A stretch of DNA of 64,000 nt from Pseudomonadota bacterium (lineage in GTDB: Bacteria > Pseudomonadota > Gammaproteobacteria > Burkholderiales > SG8-39): contig CANGMI010000004.1 in assembly GCA_947455195.1 (NCBI GenBank), positions 124,001 through 188,000 of the forward strand, in the 5' to 3' direction. This document shows, piece after piece, positions 1 through 7,377 of the stretch. Positions within the stretch are counted from its first letter, which is position 1, and each line of letters starts with the position of its first letter. Made by a program: the position numbers and the translations under genes. A model generated the notes under the pieces. It was not told where the DNA came from, did not search any database, and was given only the letters and a program-made list of their open reading frames with translations.

Positions 1-36
1 CCCGCCGAGCAGGTTCATGGCCTGTCGCGCTCGTGA

Positions 37-777
37 TCAGCGTCGATACTGAATCCAACCCGAGCGATCGGCTTCCGCCGTCTGTCGTTCGGCCTCTGTC
101 TCGGTATCGCCCGGGGGGCGTGCATCCCTCGCCGGTGGCATGTCGGGTGTCAGGGAGGCGACCTCGCCGGATCCCGCTGCCGGTGGCGGTGGGTTGCCTT
201 TCTCCACGGCTGAACCGATGGCAGCAACCCTGTCGGCGGGCTTCGGTGCAGGTACGCCGACGGGTGCGGTTGCGTCGTCGCCCGTCGATGCCGGGGCGCC
301 CGGTGCGGCATCTGGCGCTTGCGCTGCGGGCAGGGTCAATGTCACTCGGGCCAGCAGTCGGTCTGGGTTACGGTGGAGAAATGCCTCCGGGTTCCGTGCC
401 ACCACCGCCTTTCGAAGGGCGGGCAGATCGGTCGATGCCGGTTTCAGGTGTGTCCTCAGGATCTGGTCAAGCGTGTCGCCCGTGCGTGTCAGGATGGCGA
501 TCGTGCGCGGCAGATCGGGCTCTTTCGGAACGATGGGCGGCGGCGGTGGCAGGGGCATGGGTGCGGCAGGCCTTGGCATCACCCGCAGTGCAGGCTCGTA
601 CTCGGGAAGGATCGCCACGCCAGGCGGCGCCACGACGAGCCGTGGAAACGCCGGCCCGATATCGTCATCGACCACCGTGTCGACGGGATAACCGGGCAGA
701 TCGTCTGCAGTCACGAGCGACGAGCAGCCGAGCAGGCAGAGGGCTGCGGGCAGGGCGAAGCGGGAGAATCGGGTCAT
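37..777 (-). CDS. Putative lipoprotein with a FimV/LysM-like segment
   Basis: Predicted outer-membrane lipoprotein of 246 residues. Starting at 777 puts a type II signal peptide first, with a hydrophobic run and lipobox LLGC (Cys18); an upstream in-frame ATG at 798 is possible. A proline-rich stretch (PMPLPPPPPI) is followed by about 55 residues containing TRTGDTLDQIL and NPEAFLHRNPDRLLARVTL. That pattern resembles the LysM-like peptidoglycan-binding region near the N-terminus of FimV/HubP. The rest is Ala/Pro-rich and probably disordered. It is the third gene of a minus-strand run after flgP and flgT, 42 bp behind flgT, so a role linking the flagellar base or pole to peptidoglycan is plausible. 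The FimV resemblance is by eye and short, so the function stays open. Confidence 0.55.
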   Translation of the reverse strand: MTRFSRFALPAALCLLGCSSLVTADDLPGYPVDTVVDDDIGPAFPRLVVAPPGVAILPEYEPALRVMPRPAAPMPLPPPPPIVPKEPDLPRTIAILTRTGDTLDQILRTHLKPASTDLPALRKAVVARNPEAFLHRNPDRLLARVTLTLPAAQAPDAAPGAPASTGDDATAPVGVPAPKPADRVAAIGSAVEKGNPPPPAAGSGEVASLTPDMPPARDARPPGDTETEAERQTAEADRSGWIQYRR

Positions 778-819
778 GAGAGGCTCCGGTTCGGTCAACC
801 GATCGATCGGCGTCGAAAT

Positions 820-1935
820 CTAGAGGGGCAGGGCTGCCCAATGGGCGAGCGAACCCGCGGGGGCGGTGCCGGCGACAATGCGTGCCTGTGCCTCGTCGCG
901 TTCGACCGTGACCACCTCGAGCAGCGCGGTGTGTTGCAGGGCGTCCACTTCGAGTGCCCGGATCGGGACGCGTGTGCTGTCGACCAGCAGGAGTCGTTCG
1001 CCTGTGGTGAGGCCGCTGCGAGCGCCGGCGTTGATCCGCACGAGGCCCGCTCCCGTCGGTGCCGCGGACAGCACGACGGGTTCGCACCGGAGTTGCGTCT
1101 CGAGCGCGTCTGACCAGACGATCAGATGCTCTTCGACATCGCGGGCGAACGCGTCGGGCAGCGGCCGTTGCGTGAGCTGCTTGTCCTCGGGTGGGTAGGC
1201 GATCACGGCCTTGCGTTGCCACAGGGTCCGGTTTCCGTGACGCTCCTCCAGTCGCAACGAGAACTTGACGGCACGGGCGGCGACCTGGTTTGGAGAGGCC
1301 TCGAAGACCTGCATCACGGACGAGAGCCAGCTGCGATCCGCGGGTTCTTCCCGTTGTGCGTTCAGTTCGAGCACAAGCGCATAGGGCGGCTCTGGCGGCA
1401 GGCTCGATTCGTAGAGCACACGCTCGTAGGTACTTTGTGCCGTCGATGGCGCGCTGAAAAGCCACCCGTTGCCCCTGGCCAGACGCCGCTCGATCATCTC
1501 GCGACTCCACTGGCCGAGTGTCGGCAGGAAGGTGTAGCCGAGGCGCCCGTCGGTCGGCGTGTAGCGCACAGCCAGCGTGGTCTGGCGTCGCAGGGGGCTG
1601 GCAGGGGTCTGGCAGGCGGCATCAGTCGCGTCCCGGTCGGTGTCGCCGGGGGCGAGTTCGGCCTTCAGTACACCGGCCTCTTCCAGGTAGGAGAGCACCC
1701 GGACGCCGCGCAGATTCAGATTCGACTCGACCCGCGTGTTCTCGTGCAAGGCGCCCGACTCGTCAAGCCAGCCCATGGAACGCACGCGTGTCGGCGATGC
1801 CAGGGCTTTCTCGATCAGCGCGGTCCGGATGGCCTGCAACTGCTCTTCAGGTGCCGGGCGCTGGGCATTCCCGGGCGGGGCGCTCAGGGCGGCTGTCAGC
1901 GCCGCAGCGCCGACAAGGAGGGAGCAACGCCTCAT
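820..1935 (-). CDS. flgT: FlgT-like flagellar assembly protein
   Basis: 371 residues with a cleavable signal peptide (MRRCSLLVGAAALTAALSA), hence periplasmic. In Vibrio, FlgT is a three-domain periplasmic protein of about the same length that forms the H-ring around the LP ring with FlgP. Support here: the gene overlaps flgP by 4 bp (ATGA), the length fits, and the C-terminal part begins LVRINAGARSGLTTGERLLL, the 'NAG..GL..G' start of the small beta-barrel domain of FlgT. The N-terminal part lacks obvious motifs. It lies divergent from flaG and the flagellins. Assignment rests mostly on the flgP neighbour and overall layout; a divergent secreted protein of another family cannot be ruled out. 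Confidence 0.6.
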   Translation of the reverse strand: MRRCSLLVGAAALTAALSAPPGNAQRPAPEEQLQAIRTALIEKALASPTRVRSMGWLDESGALHENTRVESNLNLRGVRVLSYLEEAGVLKAELAPGDTDRDATDAACQTPASPLRRQTTLAVRYTPTDGRLGYTFLPTLGQWSREMIERRLARGNGWLFSAPSTAQSTYERVLYESSLPPEPPYALVLELNAQREEPADRSWLSSVMQVFEASPNQVAARAVKFSLRLEERHGNRTLWQRKAVIAYPPEDKQLTQRPLPDAFARDVEEHLIVWSDALETQLRCEPVVLSAAPTGAGLVRINAGARSGLTTGERLLLVDSTRVPIRALEVDALQHTALLEVVTVERDEAQARIVAGTAPAGSLAHWAALPL

Positions 1936-2525
1936 CGCGCCTTGCGGCCCAGATAATCAAGGTAAAGCCGGCGCAGGTCGCCCACCGTGGAGCGATCGAG
2001 CGTGATCGTCACCTCATAAGTCTCGTTGTTCACCGGGGTGATGGTACCCAGTTGTGCGCCATGAACCACGCCCTCGACGCGGGTGCGAAACGCGTCGCTC
2101 TTCACCACGAGGTCGGCGACGGTCGTGTTCGAGTCGAGGTAGATGCCGTACACCTGTTCGGCAAGGCCGCGATAAGCATCGAGCTTGGCCGCCCGGATGG
2201 CCAGCAGGCGCTGCTGCGCGGGGGTTTTGGCGTTCTGCACGCTGATCACCGCATAGCCCGTTGCCGTCAATGAAGGACGCTGGGCGGCCGTGCTGCGGTC
2301 GATCGCGGCTTTCAACGCGATCGGATCACCCGATTCGGCATCCCCGGCGGGGCCCGCCGACGAAGCACCCTCCCGTGGGCCTTCACCCGACTCCCCTGCG
2401 GTGGCCGTCGCCTCGGCGCTTTTGCCCGCGTCGGATGCGGTCTTGTCATTGGCACCCTTGTCCGAGGCACAGCCGGTGAGGGCCAGCACGCAAGCAAGGA
2501 AGGTCAGTCTGATGGTTTGTGTCAT
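1932..2525 (-). CDS. flgP: FlgP, LPP20-family flagellar lipoprotein
   Basis: 197-residue lipoprotein: lipobox LTGC with Cys19, then a Ser/Ala/Gly-rich linker to about residue 65, then the LPP20/FlgP domain. Diagnostic pieces are TATGYAVISVQNAKTPAQQ, RLLAIRAAKLDAYRGLAEQV, a YGIYLDSNTTVADL segment and VEGVVHGA. In Vibrio and Campylobacter FlgP forms the outer ring or basal disk around the flagellar motor, under the outer membrane. It heads the minus-strand operon flgP-flgT-lipoprotein and overlaps flgT by 4 bp. A sigma28-type promoter lies about 100 bp upstream (2622-2648), so it is probably a late flagellar gene. Family assignment is good; the ring role is inferred from the family. Confidence 0.82.
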   Translation of the reverse strand: MTQTIRLTFLACVLALTGCASDKGANDKTASDAGKSAEATATAGESGEGPREGASSAGPAGDAESGDPIALKAAIDRSTAAQRPSLTATGYAVISVQNAKTPAQQRLLAIRAAKLDAYRGLAEQVYGIYLDSNTTVADLVVKSDAFRTRVEGVVHGAQLGTITPVNNETYEVTITLDRSTVGDLRRLYLDYLGRKAR

Positions 2526-2621
2526 GGGCAGTGTCGCCTGATCGTAGCCCCGGGGGCTGTTGGCTGAAACCCGACCACCACAGACACGGGATGGTCGGGC
2601 AAGGCTGGGTCGTCACGCCAG

Positions 2622-2648
2622 TATTCGTCGGCTCGACCGCAACCTTTA
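2622..2648 (-). promoter_or_regulatory. Sigma28 (FliA)-type promoter for flgP-flgT
   Basis: Minus-strand TAAAGG at the -35, with 15 nt after TAAA, then GACGAATA at the -10 (consensus TAAA-N15-GCCGATAA, five of eight matches). It is the same arrangement as the flaG and fliC promoters nearby and would start transcription about 90 nt before flgP. Confidence 0.5.
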
Positions 2649-2859
2649 GCGGTGCTGTCGTGGTTGGGCATCGGGTCAGCTGGCGTGCGGCGCGGCGGTG
2701 TGTTCCCCGGGCCGCCTGGTGGCGCCGGGATCAAACCGCGAAACGCGAAGTGCAACTGCGCTGGCAACGGCAACCGGGATCCGCGCAATCCGTGGCAGAA
2801 CCGCGATGCCCGGCAAGGATACCGGCTGCCCAGGGCTGACTGCAGATGCCGAAAGTGGC

Positions 2860-2886
2860 TAAAGGTTGCCGCTGATGAGCCGACTC
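2860..2886 (+). promoter_or_regulatory. Sigma28 (FliA)-type promoter for flaG
   Basis: TAAA at 2860-2863, exact 15-nt spacing, then GCCGACTC at 2879-2886 (first five bases of GCCGATAA). The start point would be near 2893, about 60 nt before the flaG ATG at 2956. Best of the three sigma28-like sites in this locus. Confidence 0.65.
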
Positions 2887-2955
2887 TTGCCATGCAGCAG
2901 CCAGAAACATCTTTCGCAGCCTACCGGCAGTGGAACAGAGGATACCCAAACGATC

Positions 2956-3339
2956 ATGTCCGACATTCAGGCAATAACTCGAGCCAGCAGCGTTGCACCG
3001 GCGAGTGCGACGGGCGCCAGCGCTCTTCGCCATGCGGCTTCTGCCGTGACGCCCCAGCCCGCACCCGCGCCGGTGCAGCAGGTCGCGATTGCACCGCGGG
3101 CCTCGATGGAGGAAATGCGCTCGCGACTGCAGGCAGCGATGCAGACCTTGAACCAGCAGATGGCCGATTCCGGACGCACGCTCGGATTCTCGGTCGACGC
3201 TTCGACGCATACGGATGTGGTCCGCGTCATGAACGAGAAGACCGGTGAGTTGATTCGCCAGATACCGGCCCAGGCCGTCATCAACGTGGCACACAACATC
3301 GACGCCATGAAGGGCGTCCTGTTCAACGGCCTGATCTGA
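2956..3339 (+). CDS. flaG: FlaG family flagellar protein
   Basis: 127 residues. An Ala/Pro-rich, probably disordered first 55 residues precede the compact FlaG domain: LNQQMADSGRTLGFSVD, then VVRVMNEKTGELIRQIPAQ near the C-terminus, which is the family hallmark. FlaG influences filament length and sits beside flagellin genes in many bacteria. The ATG at 2956 is chosen over an upstream in-frame one at 2866 because it follows a GAGGAT element and places the sigma28 promoter outside the gene. It is followed 138 bp later by fliC, which has its own promoter. Confidence 0.88.
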   Translation: MSDIQAITRASSVAPASATGASALRHAASAVTPQPAPAPVQQVAIAPRASMEEMRSRLQAAMQTLNQQMADSGRTLGFSVDASTHTDVVRVMNEKTGELIRQIPAQAVINVAHNIDAMKGVLFNGLI

Positions 3340-3359
3340 GCGCGTTGTCAAGTTTTTGT

Positions 3360-3386
3360 TAAAGGTCTTCGGGCAACCGACGACTT
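3360..3386 (+). promoter_or_regulatory. Sigma28 (FliA)-type promoter for the first flagellin
   Basis: TAAAGG at 3360-3365 and, 15 nt after TAAA, GACGACTT (3379-3386). The -10 matches the consensus only in G-CGA, but the site shares TAAAGG plus G(A/C)CGA at the same distance with the flgP and flaG promoters. It lies about 90 nt before the ATG of the flagellin. Confidence 0.5.
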
Positions 3387-3477
3387 CATCAGCAGAAGGT
3401 CAATTGTGCAGGGCAGTTCGCCAAGGCCATGAGGGCATGGCGGCAGCCGAAAACCCCAGTAAACGGAGAGTGTACTC

Positions 3478-4389
3478 ATGAGCATCGTCATCAACACCAA
3501 CATCGGCGCCCTCAATGCGGGCGCTTCCTTGAGCGCCAACGCGAGCACGTTGACCCAGGCCATGCAACGCCTGTCGACCGGCAGCAAGCTCAACTCGGCG
3601 GCCGACAACGCTGCCGGCAGTGCGATCAGCACCCGGATGACGGCCCAGCTCAACGGGTACACCCAGGCAACGCAGAACACGAACGATGCGATCTCGCTGG
3701 TTCAGACGGCGGCCAACGACATGGGCAACATTGTCGGTTACCTGCAGAAGATTCGCGAACTGGCGGTGCAGTCCGCGAGCGGCACGAATTCGGCCAGCGA
3801 CAAGGCCTCGCTCAATGCCGAGGCACAGCAGATGCTGAAGGAAGTGGATCGCGTGGCCGGTTCCGCCATGTTCAACAACATTTCGTTGCTCAACGGCAGC
3901 AGCGCAGGTACCTATGCTGACGGTACCACCTACAGCGGCATGCAGATCACGGTGCAGGTAGGCGCGAACGCAACGGCCAACGATCAGATCACCATCGACA
4001 TCGCGAACACCGAAGCAAGCAATCTCGGGGTAGGCACGAGCAGCGTGTCCGGTGCGACCACGACGGGGGCTCTCTCGAGCATCGACCTGACCCAGGCAGG
4101 TGGCACGAGCGGCGGCGAAAGCGCCATCGACGTCATCGACGTCGCGATCCAGCAGGTGTCCGATGCCCAGGCCGAACTGGGCGCCGTGCAGAATCGGCTC
4201 TCAAGCACGGTCAATTACCTGTCGTCGAACCAGACAAACCTGTCAGCCGCGCAGAGCCGGGTCGCCGATACCGATTACTCGCAGGAGACGACCAAGCTGA
4301 GCCGCGCGCAGATCATTCAGCAGGCGGCCACCGCGATGCTTGCGCAGGCCAACCAGCAACCCCAGAGCGTTCTCGCCCTGTTGAAGTAA
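3478..4389 (+). CDS. fliC: Flagellin, first copy
   Basis: 303-residue flagellin, the secreted subunit of the filament. The N-terminal D0/D1 helices show MSIVINTNIGALNAG and QRLSTGSKLNSAADNAAG. The C-terminal D1/D0 shows AQSRVADTDY and ends PQSVLALLK, the standard flagellin tail. The variable middle is only about 90 residues, so outer D2/D3 domains are essentially missing and this is a minimal flagellin. It closely resembles the second copy at 4726. A purine-rich GGAGAG lies just ahead of the ATG. It has its own sigma28-like promoter and a strong terminator at 4432-4471, so it is a single-gene unit. The Ser/Thr-rich centre could be a glycosylation target, given two glycosyltransferase genes downstream. 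Confidence 0.96.
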   Translation: MSIVINTNIGALNAGASLSANASTLTQAMQRLSTGSKLNSAADNAAGSAISTRMTAQLNGYTQATQNTNDAISLVQTAANDMGNIVGYLQKIRELAVQSASGTNSASDKASLNAEAQQMLKEVDRVAGSAMFNNISLLNGSSAGTYADGTTYSGMQITVQVGANATANDQITIDIANTEASNLGVGTSSVSGATTTGALSSIDLTQAGGTSGGESAIDVIDVAIQQVSDAQAELGAVQNRLSSTVNYLSSNQTNLSAAQSRVADTDYSQETTKLSRAQIIQQAATAMLAQANQQPQSVLALLK

Positions 4390-4431
4390 CCTGACCGGGC
4401 GTCGGCCTCGAGGGGTCGACACAGTCGGCGC

Positions 4432-4471
4432 AGAGCCACCGGGTACATCGACCCGGTGGCTCTTTCTTGTT
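4432..4471 (+). terminator. Rho-independent terminator after first flagellin
   Basis: Perfect 13-bp stem (4432-4444 with 4451-4463, core GAGCCACCGGGT), 6-nt loop, then TTTCTTGTT. It lies about 45 bp after the flagellin stop. Confidence 0.88.
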
Positions 4472-4618
4472 GGTACTCACGGTGTGGACCAGGGGCGGGG
4501 ACTGCAGTGGCAAGTTCTTGCCGCTCCGCTGTCAAAAATCTGAACGGTAGACATCATCGACTGTCGAGAGGGAGGTATATTTCAGGCAAGCTACTGATTT
4601 TATAGAGTTATCCAGGGC

Positions 4619-4635
4619 TGGCACACGCATTGCTT
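4619..4635 (+). promoter_or_regulatory. Sigma54 promoter for the second flagellin
   Basis: TGGCACACGCATTGCTT: GG (-24) and GC (-12) exactly 10 nt apart, matching TGGCAC-N5-TTGCT. Transcription would start near 4645, about 80 nt before the ATG at 4726. Nearly identical to the promoter at 5873-5889 of the adjacent activator gene. Confidence 0.85.
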
Positions 4636-4725
4636 CAGGGTGGACCGTCGAACGGTGTCTGACGTTTTGCGACGGCAGACACCAACCACCAAACCCCGTT
4701 CAGCAAGCAACTGGAGAGTTCAGTC

Positions 4726-5661
4726 ATGAGTCTTGTCATCAACACCAACCTCGGCGCGCTGAATGCTCAGAGTGCGCTCACCTCCAACGCCACCCACCTC
4801 ACGCAGGCCATGCAGCGCCTGTCGACAGGCAGCAAACTCAATTCCGCGTCTGACAACGCAGCCGGCAATGCGATCAGTGCACGCATGACGTCGCAGCTCG
4901 ATGGCTACGCCACCGCCACGCAGAACACCAACGACGCGATTTCGATGGTGCAGACCGCTGCCAATGACATGGGCAATATCGTCGGTTATCTGCAGAAGAT
5001 TCGCGAGCTGGCGGTGCAGGCATCGAGCGGTACGAATGCGTCAAGCGACCGGGTCTCCTTGAACGCCGAAGCGCAGCAGATGCTGAAGGAAATCGACCGG
5101 GTCGCGAATTCGGCCAGGTTCAACAACATTTCCCTGCTCCAGGGAACCGCGACGGCGACCTATGCCGATGGTGTGGCTTTCACTGGCACCCAGATCGACG
5201 TTCAGGTCGGCGCCGATGCCGGCGTCAACGATCGGATCACCATCAACCTTGCGAATACGACAGCCGGTGCTCTGGGCACGGGCGTCAGTTCCGTCAGCGG
5301 CGGGACCTCGAGCGGCCTTGTATCCCAGATCGATCTCACGCACGTGGGCACAGGCAGCGAGGGCTGGACCGGTACTACCGCAAGCGGCACGAATGCGCTC
5401 GATATTCTCGACGTGGCCATCCAGCAGGTGTCTGATGCGCAGGCCGAACTCGGGGCCATCCAGAACCGTCTCGCCACGACGGTGAACTATCTCGCCTCGA
5501 ACACGACGAACCTGTCGGCTGCCCAGAGCCGTGTGGCCGACACGGATTACTCGGCGGAAACGAGTCGCCTGAGCCGTGCGCAGATCATCCAGCAGGCTGC
5601 GACTGCCATGTTGGCCCAGGCCAATCAGCAACCGCAGCAGGTGCTGAGCTTGCTGAAGTAA
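4726..5661 (+). CDS. fliC: Flagellin, second copy
   Basis: 311-residue flagellin, closely related to the first copy. It has MSLVINTNLGALNAQ and QRLSTGSKLNSASDNAAGN at the start, and AQSRVADTDY and PQQVLSLLK at the end. The central region is slightly longer (extra residues near GTGSEGWTGTTASGT) but still lacks a large D2/D3 domain. Unlike the first copy it is preceded by a sigma54 promoter, so the two should be expressed at different steps: this one directly by the sigma54 activator, the other by FliA. A CTGGAGAG ribosome site precedes the ATG and a terminator follows (5724-5761). Which flagellin dominates the filament cannot be read from sequence. Confidence 0.96.
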   Translation: MSLVINTNLGALNAQSALTSNATHLTQAMQRLSTGSKLNSASDNAAGNAISARMTSQLDGYATATQNTNDAISMVQTAANDMGNIVGYLQKIRELAVQASSGTNASSDRVSLNAEAQQMLKEIDRVANSARFNNISLLQGTATATYADGVAFTGTQIDVQVGADAGVNDRITINLANTTAGALGTGVSSVSGGTSSGLVSQIDLTHVGTGSEGWTGTTASGTNALDILDVAIQQVSDAQAELGAIQNRLATTVNYLASNTTNLSAAQSRVADTDYSAETSRLSRAQIIQQAATAMLAQANQQPQQVLSLLK

Positions 5662-5723
5662 GGCAGGGTCGGGGCGTGCCGGTCGGCGCCTGACATCAAC
5701 GCCTTGCGCCGCTTGCAGTTCGC

Positions 5724-5761
5724 AACGCCATCGTGTTCCTCACGATGGCGTTGTCGTTTTT
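5724..5761 (+). terminator. Rho-independent terminator after second flagellin
   Basis: Perfect 12-bp stem (5724-5735 with 5741-5752, core AACGCCATCGTG), 5-nt loop TTCCT, then GTCGTTTTT. Confidence 0.88.
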
Positions 5762-5841
5762 GCGACACGGGATGCCAGCAGGCCGGTAGCAGCGTGTCAG
5801 ATTTCCGCCACCTTGCCGGCACGTCTGCCTCCTGAATTACG

Positions 5842-5854
5842 CAATACATTGATT
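5842..5854 (-). promoter_or_regulatory. Putative IHF binding site
   Basis: Minus-strand AATCAATGTATTG matches the IHF consensus WATCAANNNNTTR at every fixed position. It sits in an AT-rich island about 20 bp upstream of the -24 element of the sigma54 promoter at 5873, where IHF commonly bends DNA to bring the activator to the polymerase. Confidence 0.55.
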
Positions 5855-5872
5855 AAAAACAATAATACTGCA

Positions 5873-5889
5873 TGGCACACGCCTTGCTT
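5873..5889 (+). promoter_or_regulatory. Sigma54 promoter for the activator-fliEFGHIJ operon
   Basis: TGGCACACGCCTTGCTT, with GG and GC 10 nt apart. It differs at a single base from the second flagellin promoter. It lies 35-50 nt ahead of the activator's start, implying that the activator and the basal-body operon behind it are sigma54-dependent, possibly with positive feedback. Confidence 0.85.
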
Positions 5890-5924
5890 CGGTTGTCGCA
5901 TCTCAACCCGCTTCAGGTGTTTCC

Positions 5925-6974
5925 GTGAAAGTCATGACTGGTGCGCCCGCGCAGTATGTCTTCGTTGATCCACTGAGCCGCAACTTGCTCGAACTCGCGC
6001 GGCGTGTCGCACAGACGCAGGTCACGACCCTGCTGACCGGTCCGACCGGGGCCGGCAAGGAAGTCCTGGCGCGTCTGCTGCATGAGTGTTCCACACGGAG
6101 CCAAGGGCGATTCGTCGCGCTGAACTGTGCGGCGATTCCGGAAAGCATGATCGAGGACATGCTGTTCGGTCACGAGAAGGGCGCATTCACCAGCGCCGTG
6201 CGCGAGCACGCCGGGGTCTTCGAGCAGGCCCATGGCGGCACGTTGTTCCTCGACGAGATTGCAGAGATGCCGGTGGGGCTGCAGGCAAGACTCCTCCGGG
6301 TTCTCCAGGAGCGCCAGGTCACGCGGCTCGGCGCCCAGCAGGCGCTTTGCGTGGATGTGCGCCTCGTGGCGGCAACCAATCGCGACCTGCGGCGTGCCAT
6401 GCAGCGGGGTGAGTTCCGTGAGGACCTTTACTACCGGATCAGCACCTTTCCGCTGCGGGTTCCGGCACTGGCCGAGCGCCCCGGTGACATCGTGCCCCTT
6501 GCACTGCACCTGTTGCAGCAGCATGGGGGCGAAGGACGCTCGCTCTCGCCTGGCGCCCAGATGCTGCTGGTACGACATCGCTGGCCAGGCAACGTGCGGG
6601 AGCTCTCCAACGTGATTCAGCGTGCGCTCGTGCTCAACCCCGGCCCCGTGCTGGGCGAGAGCGACATGCTCTTCGAGGATGCGGGCGCTTCGGCGCCGGT
6701 GTTCTCGGGCGACGACATCGTCATCCGTGCGCCGGTAGCGCCTGTTGTTGCGGCACCCGATGAGGCCGGCGATGCACAGCCCATGCCTTGCTCGCTCGGT
6801 GAGGCGCGGCAGTCGAGCGAGCATCAGAGCATTCTCGCGGCCCTCGGCAGTTGTGCCAGCCGAATCGAGGCGGCCCGCATGCTCGGCATCAGTCCACGCA
6901 CGCTGCGACACAAGATCGCGCAGTTGCGTGATCGCGGCCTGCCCCTCGCGCCGATGGCAGGAGCAGTCCGATGA
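5925..6974 (+). CDS. Sigma54-dependent flagellar activator (FlrC/FleQ class), no receiver domain
   Basis: 349-residue enhancer-binding protein. It begins almost directly with the AAA+ domain: Walker A GPTGAGKE (about 39-46), [10 protein letters not shown] as the sigma54-contact loop, Walker [10 protein letters not shown], sensor VAATNRDL, and the RWPGNVREL motif. A linker of about 70 Ala/Pro-rich residues leads to a Fis-type helix-turn-helix ([20 protein letters not shown]). No receiver or other sensory domain is present. The loop reads GAFTSA rather than GAFTGA. The position between fliC and fliE mirrors flrC-fliE in Vibrio. The start is GTG at 5925 or ATG at 5934; neither has a strong ribosome site. 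It overlaps fliE by 4 bp. Probable targets are the two sigma54 promoters at 4619 and 5873. Confidence 0.9.
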   Translation: MKVMTGAPAQYVFVDPLSRNLLELARRVAQTQVTTLLTGPTGAGKEVLARLLHECSTRSQGRFVALNCAAIPESMIEDMLFGHEKGAFTSAVREHAGVFEQAHGGTLFLDEIAEMPVGLQARLLRVLQERQVTRLGAQQALCVDVRLVAATNRDLRRAMQRGEFREDLYYRISTFPLRVPALAERPGDIVPLALHLLQQHGGEGRSLSPGAQMLLVRHRWPGNVRELSNVIQRALVLNPGPVLGESDMLFEDAGASAPVFSGDDIVIRAPVAPVVAAPDEAGDAQPMPCSLGEARQSSEHQSILAALGSCASRIEAARMLGISPRTLRHKIAQLRDRGLPLAPMAGAVR

Positions 6975-7336
6975 TTGATTCCAGTCACACGATCGCCATG
7001 CGCTCGATCCTCGATCAGATCCGGCAGTTCGAGCAGAAAGCAAACGTGAAGCTCGATGCGCCCGGCAGCGTCGGTATCAGGTCGCCCTTGCAAGCGCCGG
7101 TTCCCGAGGCACCCTCGAACGGCTTTGGCAGTCTGCTCAAGAACGCCGTCGATTCCGTGAGCGCGGTGCAGACCGACGCGAAAAAACTGGCCGAGTCCTA
7201 CGAGCGAGGGGGTGATGTTCCGCTGACCGATGTCGTTCTCGCGATGCAGCGCTCCTCGGTCGCATTCGAAGCCACGCTGCAGGTAAGAAACCAGGTCATG
7301 AAGGCCTACGAAGATATCCGGAACATGCCGATCTGA
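6971..7336 (+). CDS. fliE: Flagellar hook-basal body protein FliE
   Basis: 121 residues, export-apparatus/rod junction protein linking the MS ring to the rod. The C-terminal half carries the family signature: SFGSLL-like FGSLLKNAVDSVSAVQ, then DVVLAMQRSSVAFEATLQVRN and a final VMKAYEDIRNMPI. The N-terminus is somewhat longer than in enteric FliE. Its ATG overlaps the activator's stop (ATGA), so the two are translationally coupled. First structural gene of the operon fliE-F-G-H-I-J. Confidence 0.94.
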   Translation: MIDSSHTIAMRSILDQIRQFEQKANVKLDAPGSVGIRSPLQAPVPEAPSNGFGSLLKNAVDSVSAVQTDAKKLAESYERGGDVPLTDVVLAMQRSSVAFEATLQVRNQVMKAYEDIRNMPI

Positions 7337-7377
7337 CGCAGTCCTCGCACGGACTGGATTGCTGAGAGAACACCTCC

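Larger units (their letters stand above)
2526..2955. other. Divergent flagellar promoter region
   Basis: This 430-bp gap lies between the divergent flgP and flaG starts. I see no convincing gene in it; the small open frames lack ribosome sites and recognisable sequence. It holds two oppositely oriented sigma28-type promoters that share the 12-mer GCTAAAGGTTGC (2639-2650 on minus, 2859-2870 on plus). Confidence 0.6.
4390..4725. other. Intergenic region between the flagellin genes
   Basis: 336 bp without a gene. It contains the terminator of the first flagellin (4432-4471), an AT-richer stretch around 4575-4615, the sigma54 promoter of the second flagellin (4619-4635), and a leader of about 80 nt. 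Confidence 0.7.

Noticed and set aside
1-17. Possible start of another minus-strand gene (ATG at 17, reading MNLLG)
   Set aside because: Only five codons are in the window and the ribosome site is weak, so it cannot be supported.
2625-2648. Alternative alignment of the flgP promoter with GCCGACGA only 12 nt after TAAA
   Set aside because: Sigma28 needs about 15 nt; the N15 alignment with GACGAATA agrees with the other two sites.
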